Below, piece after piece: positions 16,815 to 23,954 of a stretch of DNA of 43,792 nucleotides (positions within the stretch are counted from its first letter, which is position 1; each line of letters begins with the position of its first letter). Position numbers and translations under genes: made by a program. The notes beneath the pieces were generated by a model. The model was not told the origin of the DNA and did not search any database. It saw nothing but the letters and a program-made list of their open reading frames with translations. This DNA comes from Saprospiraceae bacterium (GTDB taxonomy: Bacteria > Bacteroidota > Bacteroidia > Chitinophagales > Saprospiraceae): positions 1-43,792 of the forward strand of contig BQJU01000059.1 of the NCBI GenBank assembly GCA_021604865.1. Direction: 5' to 3'.

Positions 16815-17816
16815 CTATGCTTTACCCTTTCCCTCGTCCAACCTCCTAATGGCCTTATCAAAATCCGATTCATACAGTCGATCCTGTTGTTGTCTGAATT
16901 TTTCGTAGGCTTCTTCGGCGAGCTTTTTGGCAATCTCAGTAGAAACCTTACCGGCATCTTTTAATACGTCGTATTCATTAAATTGAAGAAAGGCATCCAG
17001 CTTACTCACCCAATCCTTCATGTTCATCGGAATTTGACGTTTTGCCTGATTCTCGGCATAATCCAGGTACATGGAGACAATGCGTTCCAGGCTTTCTATT
17101 TCTGTTTCGTCTAAGTAGTTTTTGGCCACTTGTGTATCCGACTTCAGAATTTTTCCTTGAGGCGCATTTTTCCAGGTAGTCAGGCCCATATTTGCTTTTC
17201 CAGCATCAGCCCGTCCGGCAATGATTTCAGCGGCCGTTTTTCCCGTAATGGCCCAATGCAGTTTATTTTGCACCGTTTTATAAAAAAGCTGAGTGATTGG
17301 TGCTTTGGCATCATAATCAATACTCGCTTCGGCATAAAGATCTGTGAGCTTTTGGTAAAATCGCCGCTCCGAAGCACGAATAGTACGAATGCGTTCGAGC
17401 AGTTCATCAAAATAGTCTTTATCAAATCGTTTGCCCTGTTTCAGACGTTCATCATTCAGCACAAAACCCTTGATCAAAAACTCCTTCAGTACATTGGTGG
17501 CCCATATACGAAATTGAGTGGCCTGATGGCTGTTCACCCGATAGCCAACGGCAATGATGGCATCGAGGTTGTAGAAATTAGTTAGGTAATTTTTGCCATC
17601 ATCGGCAGTTATTCGAATTTTTCGAATAACTGAATCTTCTAGCAATTCTCCACTTTTAAAAATTTCTTTGAGGTGATAATTAATCGTTTGCACCTCCACT
17701 CCAAAAAGTTCCGCCAGCTTTTTTTGGGTCAACCAAAAAGTTTCATTCTCAAAACGGATCTCTACCTTAACCTGCTGGTTTTCTGTCTCGTAAAAGATAA
17801 TAGTGGATTCCTTCAT
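16815..17816 (-). CDS. RhuM family protein
   Basis: A 333-residue protein of the RhuM (virulence RhuM) family. The N-terminal half has the family signature: ETFWLTQKKLAELFGVEVQTI, then HLKEIFKSGEL and YNLDAIIAVGYRVNSHQATQFR followed by WATNVLKEFLIKGFVLND. This is a KilA-N/Bro-like or helix-turn-helix type DNA-binding region. The C-terminal half (AITGKTAAEIIAGRADAGKAN) resembles the region shared with Fic/Doc-like and other toxin-associated proteins. RhuM genes commonly lie inside type I restriction operons, as here, 7 bp after the hsdM stop. The biochemical role is not established; a toxin or regulatory function is likely. Confidence 0.82.
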   Translation of the reverse strand: MKESTIIFYETENQQVKVEIRFENETFWLTQKKLAELFGVEVQTINYHLKEIFKSGELLEDSVIRKIRITADDGKNYLTNFYNLDAIIAVGYRVNSHQATQFRIWATNVLKEFLIKGFVLNDERLKQGKRFDKDYFDELLERIRTIRASERRFYQKLTDLYAEASIDYDAKAPITQLFYKTVQNKLHWAITGKTAAEIIAGRADAGKANMGLTTWKNAPQGKILKSDTQVAKNYLDETEIESLERIVSMYLDYAENQAKRQIPMNMKDWVSKLDAFLQFNEYDVLKDAGKVSTEIAKKLAEEAYEKFRQQQDRLYESDFDKAIRRLDEGKGKA

Positions 17817-17823
17817 CTGTCTT

Positions 17824-19353
17824 TTAATTTAGCCCCAATTCTTTTAGATAATCTTTCATCTGCTCCTGCACTTTAACCAATTCATTTTCCAATCCTTCAA
17901 TCTTTTCAGCAACGGCCTTTAGGTCGACTTCTGCCTCTTCTTCAAAAGTATCCACATAACGCGGGATGTTGAGGTTGAATTCATTCTCCTCGATTTCTGC
18001 AAAGGTGGCTACGTAGGCATATTTCTCCTCGATCACGCCTGGCTGAAGTTTGCCGACATTAAATTCCCGATAGGTGGAAACAATGGCCGCTATATCTTTT
18101 TCCCGAAGTACATTTTGGTTTTTACTTTGCTCATACCGTTGACTGGCATCAATAAAAAGCACCTCGTTACGGTCTCCTTTACCTCTGTTAAAGATTAGAA
18201 TAGCCGCCGGAATGCCGGTACCAAAGAATAGATTGGCAGGAAGCCCAATCACTGCTTCCAATAAATTCTCTTCGATGGTCTTTTGACGAATCCTACCTTC
18301 GGAGCTCCCCCGAAATAACACGCCATGCGGTACCACCACACCGACTTTCCCCGTCCCCTCATAAGTCGTTTCTATCATGTGGGTTATAAATGCCCAATCT
18401 CCCTTGCTTTTTGGCGGAACGCCTCGCCAAAACCGATTGTAAGGATCAGCTTCGGCGCCATCTGCGCCCCATTTATCCAAACTAAAAGGAGGATTGGCCA
18501 CCACGGTATCAAACTTCATCAATTGATCGCCTTCTTTTAGTTTGGGATTACCAATGGTATCGCCCCATCTGATGGTGGCATTGTCATAGCCGTGCAAAAA
18601 CATATTCATCACCGCCAAAGCCCATGTGCTGCCGTTGGCTTCTTGTCCGTACAGCGAGAAATTATCCGAACCGACTTCCCTGCCCGCCTTTATCAACAAG
18701 GAACCGGAACCGCAAGTTGGATCGCATATCCTGGCACCGGGTTGCGATTTGGTGAGCTTTGCAATCAGGGTCGATACTTCGCTTGGCGTATAGAATTCTC
18801 CAGCCTTTTTTCCGGCATCCGATGCAAAATTAGAAATCAGGAATTCATAGGCATCGCCAATCACATCGCCACCGCCTAAAACGGATGGCCGCAAGTCCAG
18901 CTTTTCGTTACTAAAATCAATCAGCAGATTTTTGAGTCGTGAATTTTTGTCTTTTACATCGCCCAGGTTACTCGAATTGAAATCGATGTTCCGAAACACA
19001 CTTGAACCATCCTCACTACTTAGTTTATCCCGATTCTCTTCTTCCAGATCGTTCAAAGCGATGTTGATCAATTCACCGATATTGACTTCATTTCGGTGTT
19101 TGTACAGATAATCAAAATTGGAGTGGGGAGGCAATACAAAACGTTCTTTCCGCATGGCCCATTCCGCTCGTTCTTTATCCCCTTTGTACTTTTCCAGGTA
19201 CTCCTGCATTTTATCCCTCCAAACATCAGAGACATACTTGAGGAAAAGCATGGTCAGGATATAATCTTTGTATTGCGATGGGTCAATCACCCCTCTAAAG
19301 GTGTCGCAAGCCCGCCATACGATATTGTTGATGTCTTGTTGTGTCGTCGCCAT
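17824..19353 (-). CDS. hsdM: Type I restriction-modification DNA methyltransferase subunit (HsdM)
   Basis: A 509-residue N6-adenine methyltransferase that, with HsdS, protects host DNA and forms the core of the restriction complex. The ATG at 19353 (MATTQQDINNIVWRACDTFR) is chosen because it begins the HsdM N-terminal domain; upstream in-frame residues overlap the preceding S gene. The SAM motif DPTCGSGSLLIKAG (about 206-219) and the catalytic NPPFSLDKWG (about 288-297) are intact. The C-terminal helix (EKIEGLENELVKVQEQMKDYL) is the expected HsdS-contact coiled coil. It is flanked by half-size hsdS 8 bp upstream and rhuM 7 bp downstream. Confidence 0.95.
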   Translation of the reverse strand: MATTQQDINNIVWRACDTFRGVIDPSQYKDYILTMLFLKYVSDVWRDKMQEYLEKYKGDKERAEWAMRKERFVLPPHSNFDYLYKHRNEVNIGELINIALNDLEEENRDKLSSEDGSSVFRNIDFNSSNLGDVKDKNSRLKNLLIDFSNEKLDLRPSVLGGGDVIGDAYEFLISNFASDAGKKAGEFYTPSEVSTLIAKLTKSQPGARICDPTCGSGSLLIKAGREVGSDNFSLYGQEANGSTWALAVMNMFLHGYDNATIRWGDTIGNPKLKEGDQLMKFDTVVANPPFSLDKWGADGAEADPYNRFWRGVPPKSKGDWAFITHMIETTYEGTGKVGVVVPHGVLFRGSSEGRIRQKTIEENLLEAVIGLPANLFFGTGIPAAILIFNRGKGDRNEVLFIDASQRYEQSKNQNVLREKDIAAIVSTYREFNVGKLQPGVIEEKYAYVATFAEIEENEFNLNIPRYVDTFEEEAEVDLKAVAEKIEGLENELVKVQEQMKDYLKELGLN

Positions 19354-19361
19354 ATCTTTAT

Positions 19362-19937
19362 TTAAGTGGTTCTTTGAAAGAGTTGCATCAAAGTATTTTC
19401 GTAAAACTGTTCCTTTTCCTGGAGGAGTTGCCGGGCCAGTTGTTGCTCCCGACTCCACAGTTGGTGAATATCCAAAATTTTTTGTTGAGTAGCCAGTTCA
19501 GGTACGGGAATTTCCATTTCCGTCACCACACTTTTCGCAATAGAAGGGATAGAAGTGCCTTTGTTTTTGCGGGTCAATTTAAGTTGAATACGCCGGGAAT
19601 TAAAATACCACATTAAAAATTCAGGCAGTATTTTTTCGGATTGCAAGCGAATCACAAAAAAGACCGAAGAGGCTACTGCTGGCCCAAAATCTTCCTTGTA
19701 AATACAAAGTTGATTGTATTTGCCCTTGGCGATCAGCAACAAATCATTGTGCACCAAAAGGTGTTTGGCTACCCTCGTATCCATCGGGATATCTCGTATC
19801 AGCAGCGCTTGATTTTTAATAAGTCCTTGCTCATCAAAATGTTTCGCCTGCAGATACAATACACGGCCCCCCGGTGCTGGCTTCTGATAGGTGCCGGTAT
19901 GGACTATGGCCAGGTGTTTTAACGGATAGTAATTCAT
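19362..19937 (-). CDS. Half-size type I specificity subunit (single TRD)
   Basis: A 191-residue protein equal to one half of an HsdS: a single target recognition domain (about 1-145) and one helical spacer (QQKILDIHQLWSREQQLARQLLQEKEQFYENTL). The end of the TRD, EMEIPVPELATQQKILDI, is the family's usual junction. It is the first gene of the hsd operon, 8 bp before hsdM. A half S may dimerise to give a palindromic target, or pair with the full S to alter specificity. No long inverted repeat shared with the full hsdS was seen, so recombinational switching is not supported. It could also be a decayed S gene, but the frame is clean. Confidence 0.8.
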   Translation of the reverse strand: MNYYPLKHLAIVHTGTYQKPAPGGRVLYLQAKHFDEQGLIKNQALLIRDIPMDTRVAKHLLVHNDLLLIAKGKYNQLCIYKEDFGPAVASSVFFVIRLQSEKILPEFLMWYFNSRRIQLKLTRKNKGTSIPSIAKSVVTEMEIPVPELATQQKILDIHQLWSREQQLARQLLQEKEQFYENTLMQLFQRTT

Positions 19938-19939
19938 TT

Positions 19940-19952
19940 GTAGAACGTCTAC
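19940..19952. promoter_or_regulatory. 13-bp palindrome at the start of the hsd operon
   Basis: GTAGAACGTCTAC lies 2 bp from the half-hsdS start codon. The same motif recurs at 20052-20064, beside the divergent gene. On the transcribed strand both read GTAGAMGTTCTACAAA, then ATG. Either a shared repressor operator or a start-codon hairpin is plausible. Confidence 0.5.
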
Positions 19953-20051
19953 ACAGTTTAAAAATGTTAAAGTTATGAAATAACCAAGTACTAACCATAC
20001 AAATATAAAAAACAGATCATAATATAGCAGTGAATTGAATTATTTTTCTAA

Positions 20052-20064
20052 GTAGAAGTTCTAC
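20052..20064. promoter_or_regulatory. 13-bp palindrome at the start of the divergent cassette
   Basis: GTAGAAGTTCTAC is a perfect palindrome 4 bp before the ATG at 20069. It is the mirror-placed partner of 19940-19952, across the 131-bp divergent intergenic region. Confidence 0.5.
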
Positions 20065-20068
20065 AAAA

Positions 20069-20707
20069 ATGAAAACACCCGCTCATACCCAATCCGTTTT
20101 CCCTGCATTGCTCTTATTTACTTGCGGCTTATTGATCTCGGTCTTTATCTGGTACAGATTTGTTGGCCCTGGTGGTGAACCGGTTGTCCTGCCCGGAATT
20201 ACCGATCATGGCGGAAAGCAATTGGAACTTCCCTTTGAAGGCGATAATAGACAAATACAGCCGGATAGTCCGGAGCCGGTTCCTTTAGCAAAAAAGCGTT
20301 TTGATGACACGCGTCTGGGCATCTGTATTATTTATGGTCTGGTGGCACCGGCTTCCGGGGAGTACCTGATTCCGGGTTGTTATGGAAAACCAGATCGCTG
20401 GGTGAATGTACAGGAAGGCACCATATTGAAAGTGGGGAGGCATTGGAATCCTGCGATAAATGTCTGTGGGAATATTGAAATACTGATAAATACGGTCCTA
20501 CACAGAAGATATGCTTACGACAAAAAAATTCCAATGGCCAAAATTAGTTTTCGTGATGATTCGCGTATCTTTAAAAACCAAATTGATATTACGATTATCG
20601 ATTGTATCGAAAATGTAACCGAAGGTGACTGCGAAAATATAGAGAAGCAGTACATCAAAGCTCATGGCGGAGCTAAACAGCTTTTACTCAATTGTTGCTG
20701 TCGATAA
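20069..20707 (+). CDS. Membrane-anchored protein of unknown function
   Basis: A 212-residue protein not recognised with confidence. Residues 9-30 (SVFPALLLFTCGLLISVFIWYR) form one membrane segment. A Pro/Gly-rich linker follows, then a compact domain from about residue 80. That domain has IIYGLVAPASGEYLIPG near its start, RHWNPAINVCGN in the middle, and ends with IDITIIDCIENVTEGDCENI followed by EKQYIKAHGGAKQLLLN. The order loosely recalls a GIY-YIG nuclease fold (a GIY/YIG-like strand pair, later E-K-x-Y-I and a terminal LLN), but catalytic residues are not convincingly preserved. The C-terminus is CCCR. It is followed by two tandem small paralogues on the same strand and diverges from the hsd operon. 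Confidence 0.55.
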   Translation: MKTPAHTQSVFPALLLFTCGLLISVFIWYRFVGPGGEPVVLPGITDHGGKQLELPFEGDNRQIQPDSPEPVPLAKKRFDDTRLGICIIYGLVAPASGEYLIPGCYGKPDRWVNVQEGTILKVGRHWNPAINVCGNIEILINTVLHRRYAYDKKIPMAKISFRDDSRIFKNQIDITIIDCIENVTEGDCENIEKQYIKAHGGAKQLLLNCCCR

Positions 20708-20743
20708 CCTTTAGTACTTTTTTAACTTGATTAAACTTCCACT

Positions 20744-21076
20744 ATGACTGCCTATTTTTCCTGTTCTGGATATCATTATTACCAGGAATTGGTAAAAGCT
20801 CGTAAAAATCTCGCTTCTTACATCAATGAAGCATTAGGAGATAAAACTTACCAATCCATTCACTTTTTAGTCGTCCATTTTTCTGCGCTTACGATGGTTG
20901 AAGAAGAGGCTCCTCAAAAAGAAGGCGACGGCGCACTTTCTATGGTGGTTAGGGTAGAGGGCGTTGCTGAGTCAGATCTGGCAAAAGCCCTGATGGACGG
21001 GCTTAAAAATGAGAATGTACCAAATGAATTACGTGCTGATCTTAAAGCAGCATTTGAAAAAAAAGGGTGGTTATGA
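20744..21076 (+). CDS. Small conserved-looking protein, paralogue 1
   Basis: A 110-residue soluble acidic protein of unknown family. It starts MTAYFSCSGYHYYQELVKAR and has a central block YQSIHFLVVHFSALT, then an acidic stretch, and ends in FEKKGWL. The next gene encodes a protein of identical length that aligns without gaps (about 32 of the first 53 residues identical by eye), so this is a tandem duplication. Its stop overlaps the start of the second copy (ATGA), giving translational coupling. Both proteins probably act together, perhaps as a hetero-oligomer, with the upstream membrane protein. No catalytic motif is visible. Confidence 0.7.
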   Translation: MTAYFSCSGYHYYQELVKARKNLASYINEALGDKTYQSIHFLVVHFSALTMVEEEAPQKEGDGALSMVVRVEGVAESDLAKALMDGLKNENVPNELRADLKAAFEKKGWL

Positions 21077-21405
21077 CGGCTTTATTCTCTTGTGCTACTT
21101 ATCGTGGCTATGACGAACTGGTTTTGTCCAGAAAAAAACTGTCGGCCGCTATAAACGCTGCCCTTCTAAACAAGGTGTATGGATCCATCCATTTTCTCGT
21201 GGTCCAATTTTCAACTTTGACGCTGATCGAACCAGAACCGCCAAAAATTGAACCGGAAAATACCATTTCTATATTGGTGGGCCTGCAAGATACTTCACCA
21301 GCACATTTGAGTCAGGCACTTTTGGAGGGTATGACCGGAGAGCAGGTGCCGGCCGCATTGCGGGATGATGTTCATCAGGTATTGAAAGATGAAGGGTGGG
21401 TATAA
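21073..21405 (+). CDS. Small conserved-looking protein, paralogue 2
   Basis: A 110-residue paralogue of the preceding gene: MTALFSCATYRGYDELVLSR, then YGSIHFLVVQFSTLTLIE, and the end LKDEGWV. The ATG at 21073 is used because it overlaps the upstream TGA and restores the shared MTA.FSC start. Conservation is strongest in the N-terminal half (FSC, ELV, RK.L, IN.AL, SIHFLVV.FS.LT). The C-terminal helices diverge, as expected for two partners binding different surfaces. The function is unknown and no family is recognised. Confidence 0.7.
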   Translation: MTALFSCATYRGYDELVLSRKKLSAAINAALLNKVYGSIHFLVVQFSTLTLIEPEPPKIEPENTISILVGLQDTSPAHLSQALLEGMTGEQVPAALRDDVHQVLKDEGWV

Positions 21406-21567
21406 GAATTCTCTATCATGACTGCATATCAAAATCATAATAAAAAACAATTTGATTATCATTGCTTCTAAGTGAGGTTTCAAAGTATGCTTTGATATAG
21501 TTGGGCATTATTTTTTCAATAATAAATTTCTAATTTTTGGCACTAACCAAGGTTTATTGCCATTAAT

Positions 21568-21707
21568 TTGAAAAATTTATTTCAAAGTAGAATTTTTATC
21601 GAAAGTAAACTGAAAATAGAGCAATTCATAGAAAGGTTTGAACATCAAGGGGTCTTTGCCACTAAGGATGTAAGGGATTTCTATTCAAAAAATGGAAAAG
21701 AGGTATC
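21568..21707 (+). pseudogene. N-terminal remnant, possibly DUF6577-like
   Basis: A short frame from a TTG includes KIEQFIERFEHQGVFATKDV, then RDFYSKNGKEVSKS. This resembles the N-terminal winged-helix segment of DUF6577-type proteins, which accompany nucleotidyltransferase toxins. The similarity stops exactly where the palindromic repeat begins, so the gene was probably truncated by it. Confidence 0.35.
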
Positions 21708-21767
21708 TAAGAGCTTGTTTGGAGGCCAATCTTTGGGCTCCAAAGCCGACCTCCAAACAAGCTCTTA
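21708..21767. repeat. 60-bp palindromic repeat (short form)
   Basis: Perfect 18-bp arms TAAGAGCTTGTTTGGAGG (21708-21725) and its complement (21750-21767) enclose an inner hairpin CTTTGG-GCT-CCAAAG (21731-21745). The same ends bound a 286-bp element at 28829-29114. Confidence 0.85.
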
Positions 21768-21818
21768 AACCTGATAAAAATATTGTTGAGAATTACCTAT
21801 TAGAATTGAAAAACACCA

Positions 21819-22070
21819 TTATCGTTCAATAGCCTTGGCACAAAAGGAATGTTCCCTGGGAGTTTCTACAACATTTAGTCCATGTCTGGACTTAAACCAT
21901 TGCCGTTTTCCATCAATTAATGTAATCAGAGAAATAGGGGTTCGGCAAATTTCGGAAGCAATACGAGTAATGTCATCAAAGTCTTTCTCTGGAAGGGTAT
22001 CCAGAATATGATACTCATTCAATGCTTCCTGACGTTTTCGTTCGGAAAATGGTTTTCTGCGCATTTTCAA
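21819..22070 (-). pseudogene. Truncated GAF-domain protein
   Basis: An 83-residue frame matching the first part of a GAF sensor protein: [24 protein letters not shown], shown here only in part, then [19 protein letters not shown] and [14 protein letters not shown]. In full-length relatives this is followed by the rest of the GAF fold and usually a histidine kinase or cyclase domain, which are missing. It ends at a stop within the GAF domain, so it is a remnant rather than a working sensor. It sits in the same decayed patch as the palindromic repeat. Confidence 0.65.
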
Positions 22071-22411
22071 AAGGGGCTAAAGAGATTATTTGGCATCAAA
22101 CCAGATCAACTATACTATTATTTTTTGAATCATCAAAAACAACAGGAAATTTGGCAAAAAGCTGCTGGAGTAATGTTTTGTTGTTGATAGCTAAAAAAGT
22201 CAAACTTTTAATCGAGCTTCACTGGTCAATACTATTTTTTAAAAGACTATCTGGAAAGGATAAGTAGCGGATTTTGTTTAATTATCTGTATATCTGTGTG
22301 TTAAATATATGTATTTTTATTTGTCACACTTTTGTCACGTCTATTCTTTGTTTTTTTGGGCCTTTTATCCATCATTTGTAGCATAACATCTACCAAACAA
22401 AATTTCACTAA
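22071..22411. other. AT-rich gap with the upstream region of the oxidase operon
   Basis: No gene is seen in these 341 bp. The right part carries the TGTCAC direct repeat and CATTTGTA element described separately. Confidence 0.5.
22322..22380 (+). promoter_or_regulatory. TGTCAC direct repeat and promoter of the oxidase/ATP-grasp operon
   Basis: TGTCAC occurs at 22322-22327 and 22333-22338, 11 bp apart, with CATTTGTA at 22373-22380. The same layout (TGTCCC twice, 11 bp apart, and CATTTGTA 41 instead of 40 bp from the second repeat) precedes the gene at 27305. This suggests an activator-binding site shared by both operons. Confidence 0.5.
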
Positions 22412-23929
22412 ATGCAAAATCTAACTTCTGCTATTAGGGCCTATCAGGAAGCTCTTGGTATCGAAAAGGTTCACACGAAGGAAAATATACTTCACAGCTA
22501 CAACCAGAATCTGACGGAATATTCTTTTCAACCCATTGAAGTCATTCTTTATCCGGAAAACAGGCATGAGGTAGAAAAAATAATTGCTACGGCCAATGAG
22601 TATAAGATGGCCTTATTCCCCATCAGTTCCGGTCGAAATTGGGGACTTGGTTCAAAATTGCCGGTCGAAGATAGAGTTACAGCAATCGTTGATTTAAAAT
22701 ACATGAACAAGATAATTGAAGTAAACACTACTTTTAATTATGCTGTGATTGAACCTGGCGTTACCCAAGAACAACTGTATCGATATCTTGAAGAAAACCA
22801 TATTTCCTTAATGATCAATGTGACCGGATCAGGGAAGGCGACTAGTATCGCAGGGAATATAATGGAAAGAGGGGTAGGTATGAGCAGGCAACGAACAAAG
22901 GACTTAAGAGGGTTGGAAATTGTTAACGGTAACGGTATGGTTGTTGAAACTGGATTTGGCCACTATAGTCAAAGCCATAATGCTAATTCCCAACCTATTT
23001 TTTATACACATGGCCTGGGCCCGGATCTAACGCATGCTTTTACCCAATCAAACTTTGGCATCGTCACCAAGTTAATCATCGACCTTCTACCTAAGGAAGA
23101 TGTAACGGTTTCTTTGTTTCAGTTTGAAACTTCCAAAATGTCAAAAATATTAGATGCCATGAAAGAGTTGAGGATAAAAAATATAATTGGCGACTGTTTT
23201 GAAATGGATAGTCATAATGATCCTCGGCTGGCAGACCTATTCTTTTCAGATGTTATGCATAATAATGATAATATGTGGTATGCGTGGGGCGCTTTTTACG
23301 GAAGTGAAGAATGGAGAATGCTGATTCAAAAGGAAATCAAATCCAGGGTAGAGAAATATTGTGCTGGGGTACATTTTTTTGATTCCACCAAAAATTGGGA
23401 AGAATATTCAGAGCCTGTGAGGATAAGGTTGAAAATACAATCGGGAATTCCTACCGACTATAGCCTCATAACAATGGCCAAAGCCTACAACATTGATTTG
23501 AAAAACGAGACTGACATGGACATAGACCAGCACAAACAAGTCCCAGGATTTGTTTGTGCATTACCTGCCATTCCTTTTGATGGGCAAGCTGTAAAAGAGA
23601 TAATCCAGACAGTAGAAAGCATTTCCGATAAAATGGGGATAACACCAGCTTTAACTTTCTCTCTAATTGGCGAATACTCTTTAGAAGGCTTTTTTCGGGT
23701 TTATTTCAATCGGAGCAATGTATCGGAAGTAATGCAAGCGCATGAGTGGAACAAGGTGATACATGAAACGCTGGAAGCTAAAGGAATATACCCATATAGA
23801 GTGAACAATGCACAAATGGCCCATTTTGTTAACCGCCCGGAGAACTCCTTTTGGGAAACCGTAAAAAAAATAAAAAGTGTTCTAGATCCCAATACCATTA
23901 TCGCACCAGGGAAATATTGTCCAGTTTAA
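22412..23929 (+). CDS. VAO/PCMH-type FAD-linked oxidase
   Basis: A 505-residue flavoprotein of the vanillyl-alcohol oxidase / p-cresol methylhydroxylase type. The FAD-binding PP-loop region is FPISSGRNWGLGSKLP (about 69-84), followed by AIVDLKYMNKIIEV and AVIEPGVTQEQLYRYL. The second FAD contact, SNFGIVTKLIIDLLP, lies near 215. The substrate domain ends with NRPENSFWETVKKIKSVLDP and IIAPGKYCP, the usual C-terminal cap. Such enzymes oxidise phenols, alcohols or amines, sometimes forming new bonds in natural products. It is followed 25 bp later by an ATP-grasp ligase gene, and the two probably form one biosynthetic operon. The substrate cannot be read from the sequence. Confidence 0.88.
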   Translation: MQNLTSAIRAYQEALGIEKVHTKENILHSYNQNLTEYSFQPIEVILYPENRHEVEKIIATANEYKMALFPISSGRNWGLGSKLPVEDRVTAIVDLKYMNKIIEVNTTFNYAVIEPGVTQEQLYRYLEENHISLMINVTGSGKATSIAGNIMERGVGMSRQRTKDLRGLEIVNGNGMVVETGFGHYSQSHNANSQPIFYTHGLGPDLTHAFTQSNFGIVTKLIIDLLPKEDVTVSLFQFETSKMSKILDAMKELRIKNIIGDCFEMDSHNDPRLADLFFSDVMHNNDNMWYAWGAFYGSEEWRMLIQKEIKSRVEKYCAGVHFFDSTKNWEEYSEPVRIRLKIQSGIPTDYSLITMAKAYNIDLKNETDMDIDQHKQVPGFVCALPAIPFDGQAVKEIIQTVESISDKMGITPALTFSLIGEYSLEGFFRVYFNRSNVSEVMQAHEWNKVIHETLEAKGIYPYRVNNAQMAHFVNRPENSFWETVKKIKSVLDPNTIIAPGKYCPV

Positions 23930-23954
23930 TCCACAATAAAATATCCAAGCAATC

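Larger units (their letters stand above)
21406..21818. other. Gene-poor gap with remnants and a palindromic repeat
   Basis: This 413-bp stretch holds a short gene remnant (21568-21707), a 60-bp palindrome (21708-21767) and AT-rich sequence. No complete gene is visible. Confidence 0.6.

Noticed and set aside
14398-19937. Phase-variable inversion between the two hsdS genes
   Set aside because: No long inverted repeat shared by the half-size and full hsdS was found and no recombinase gene lies in the locus.
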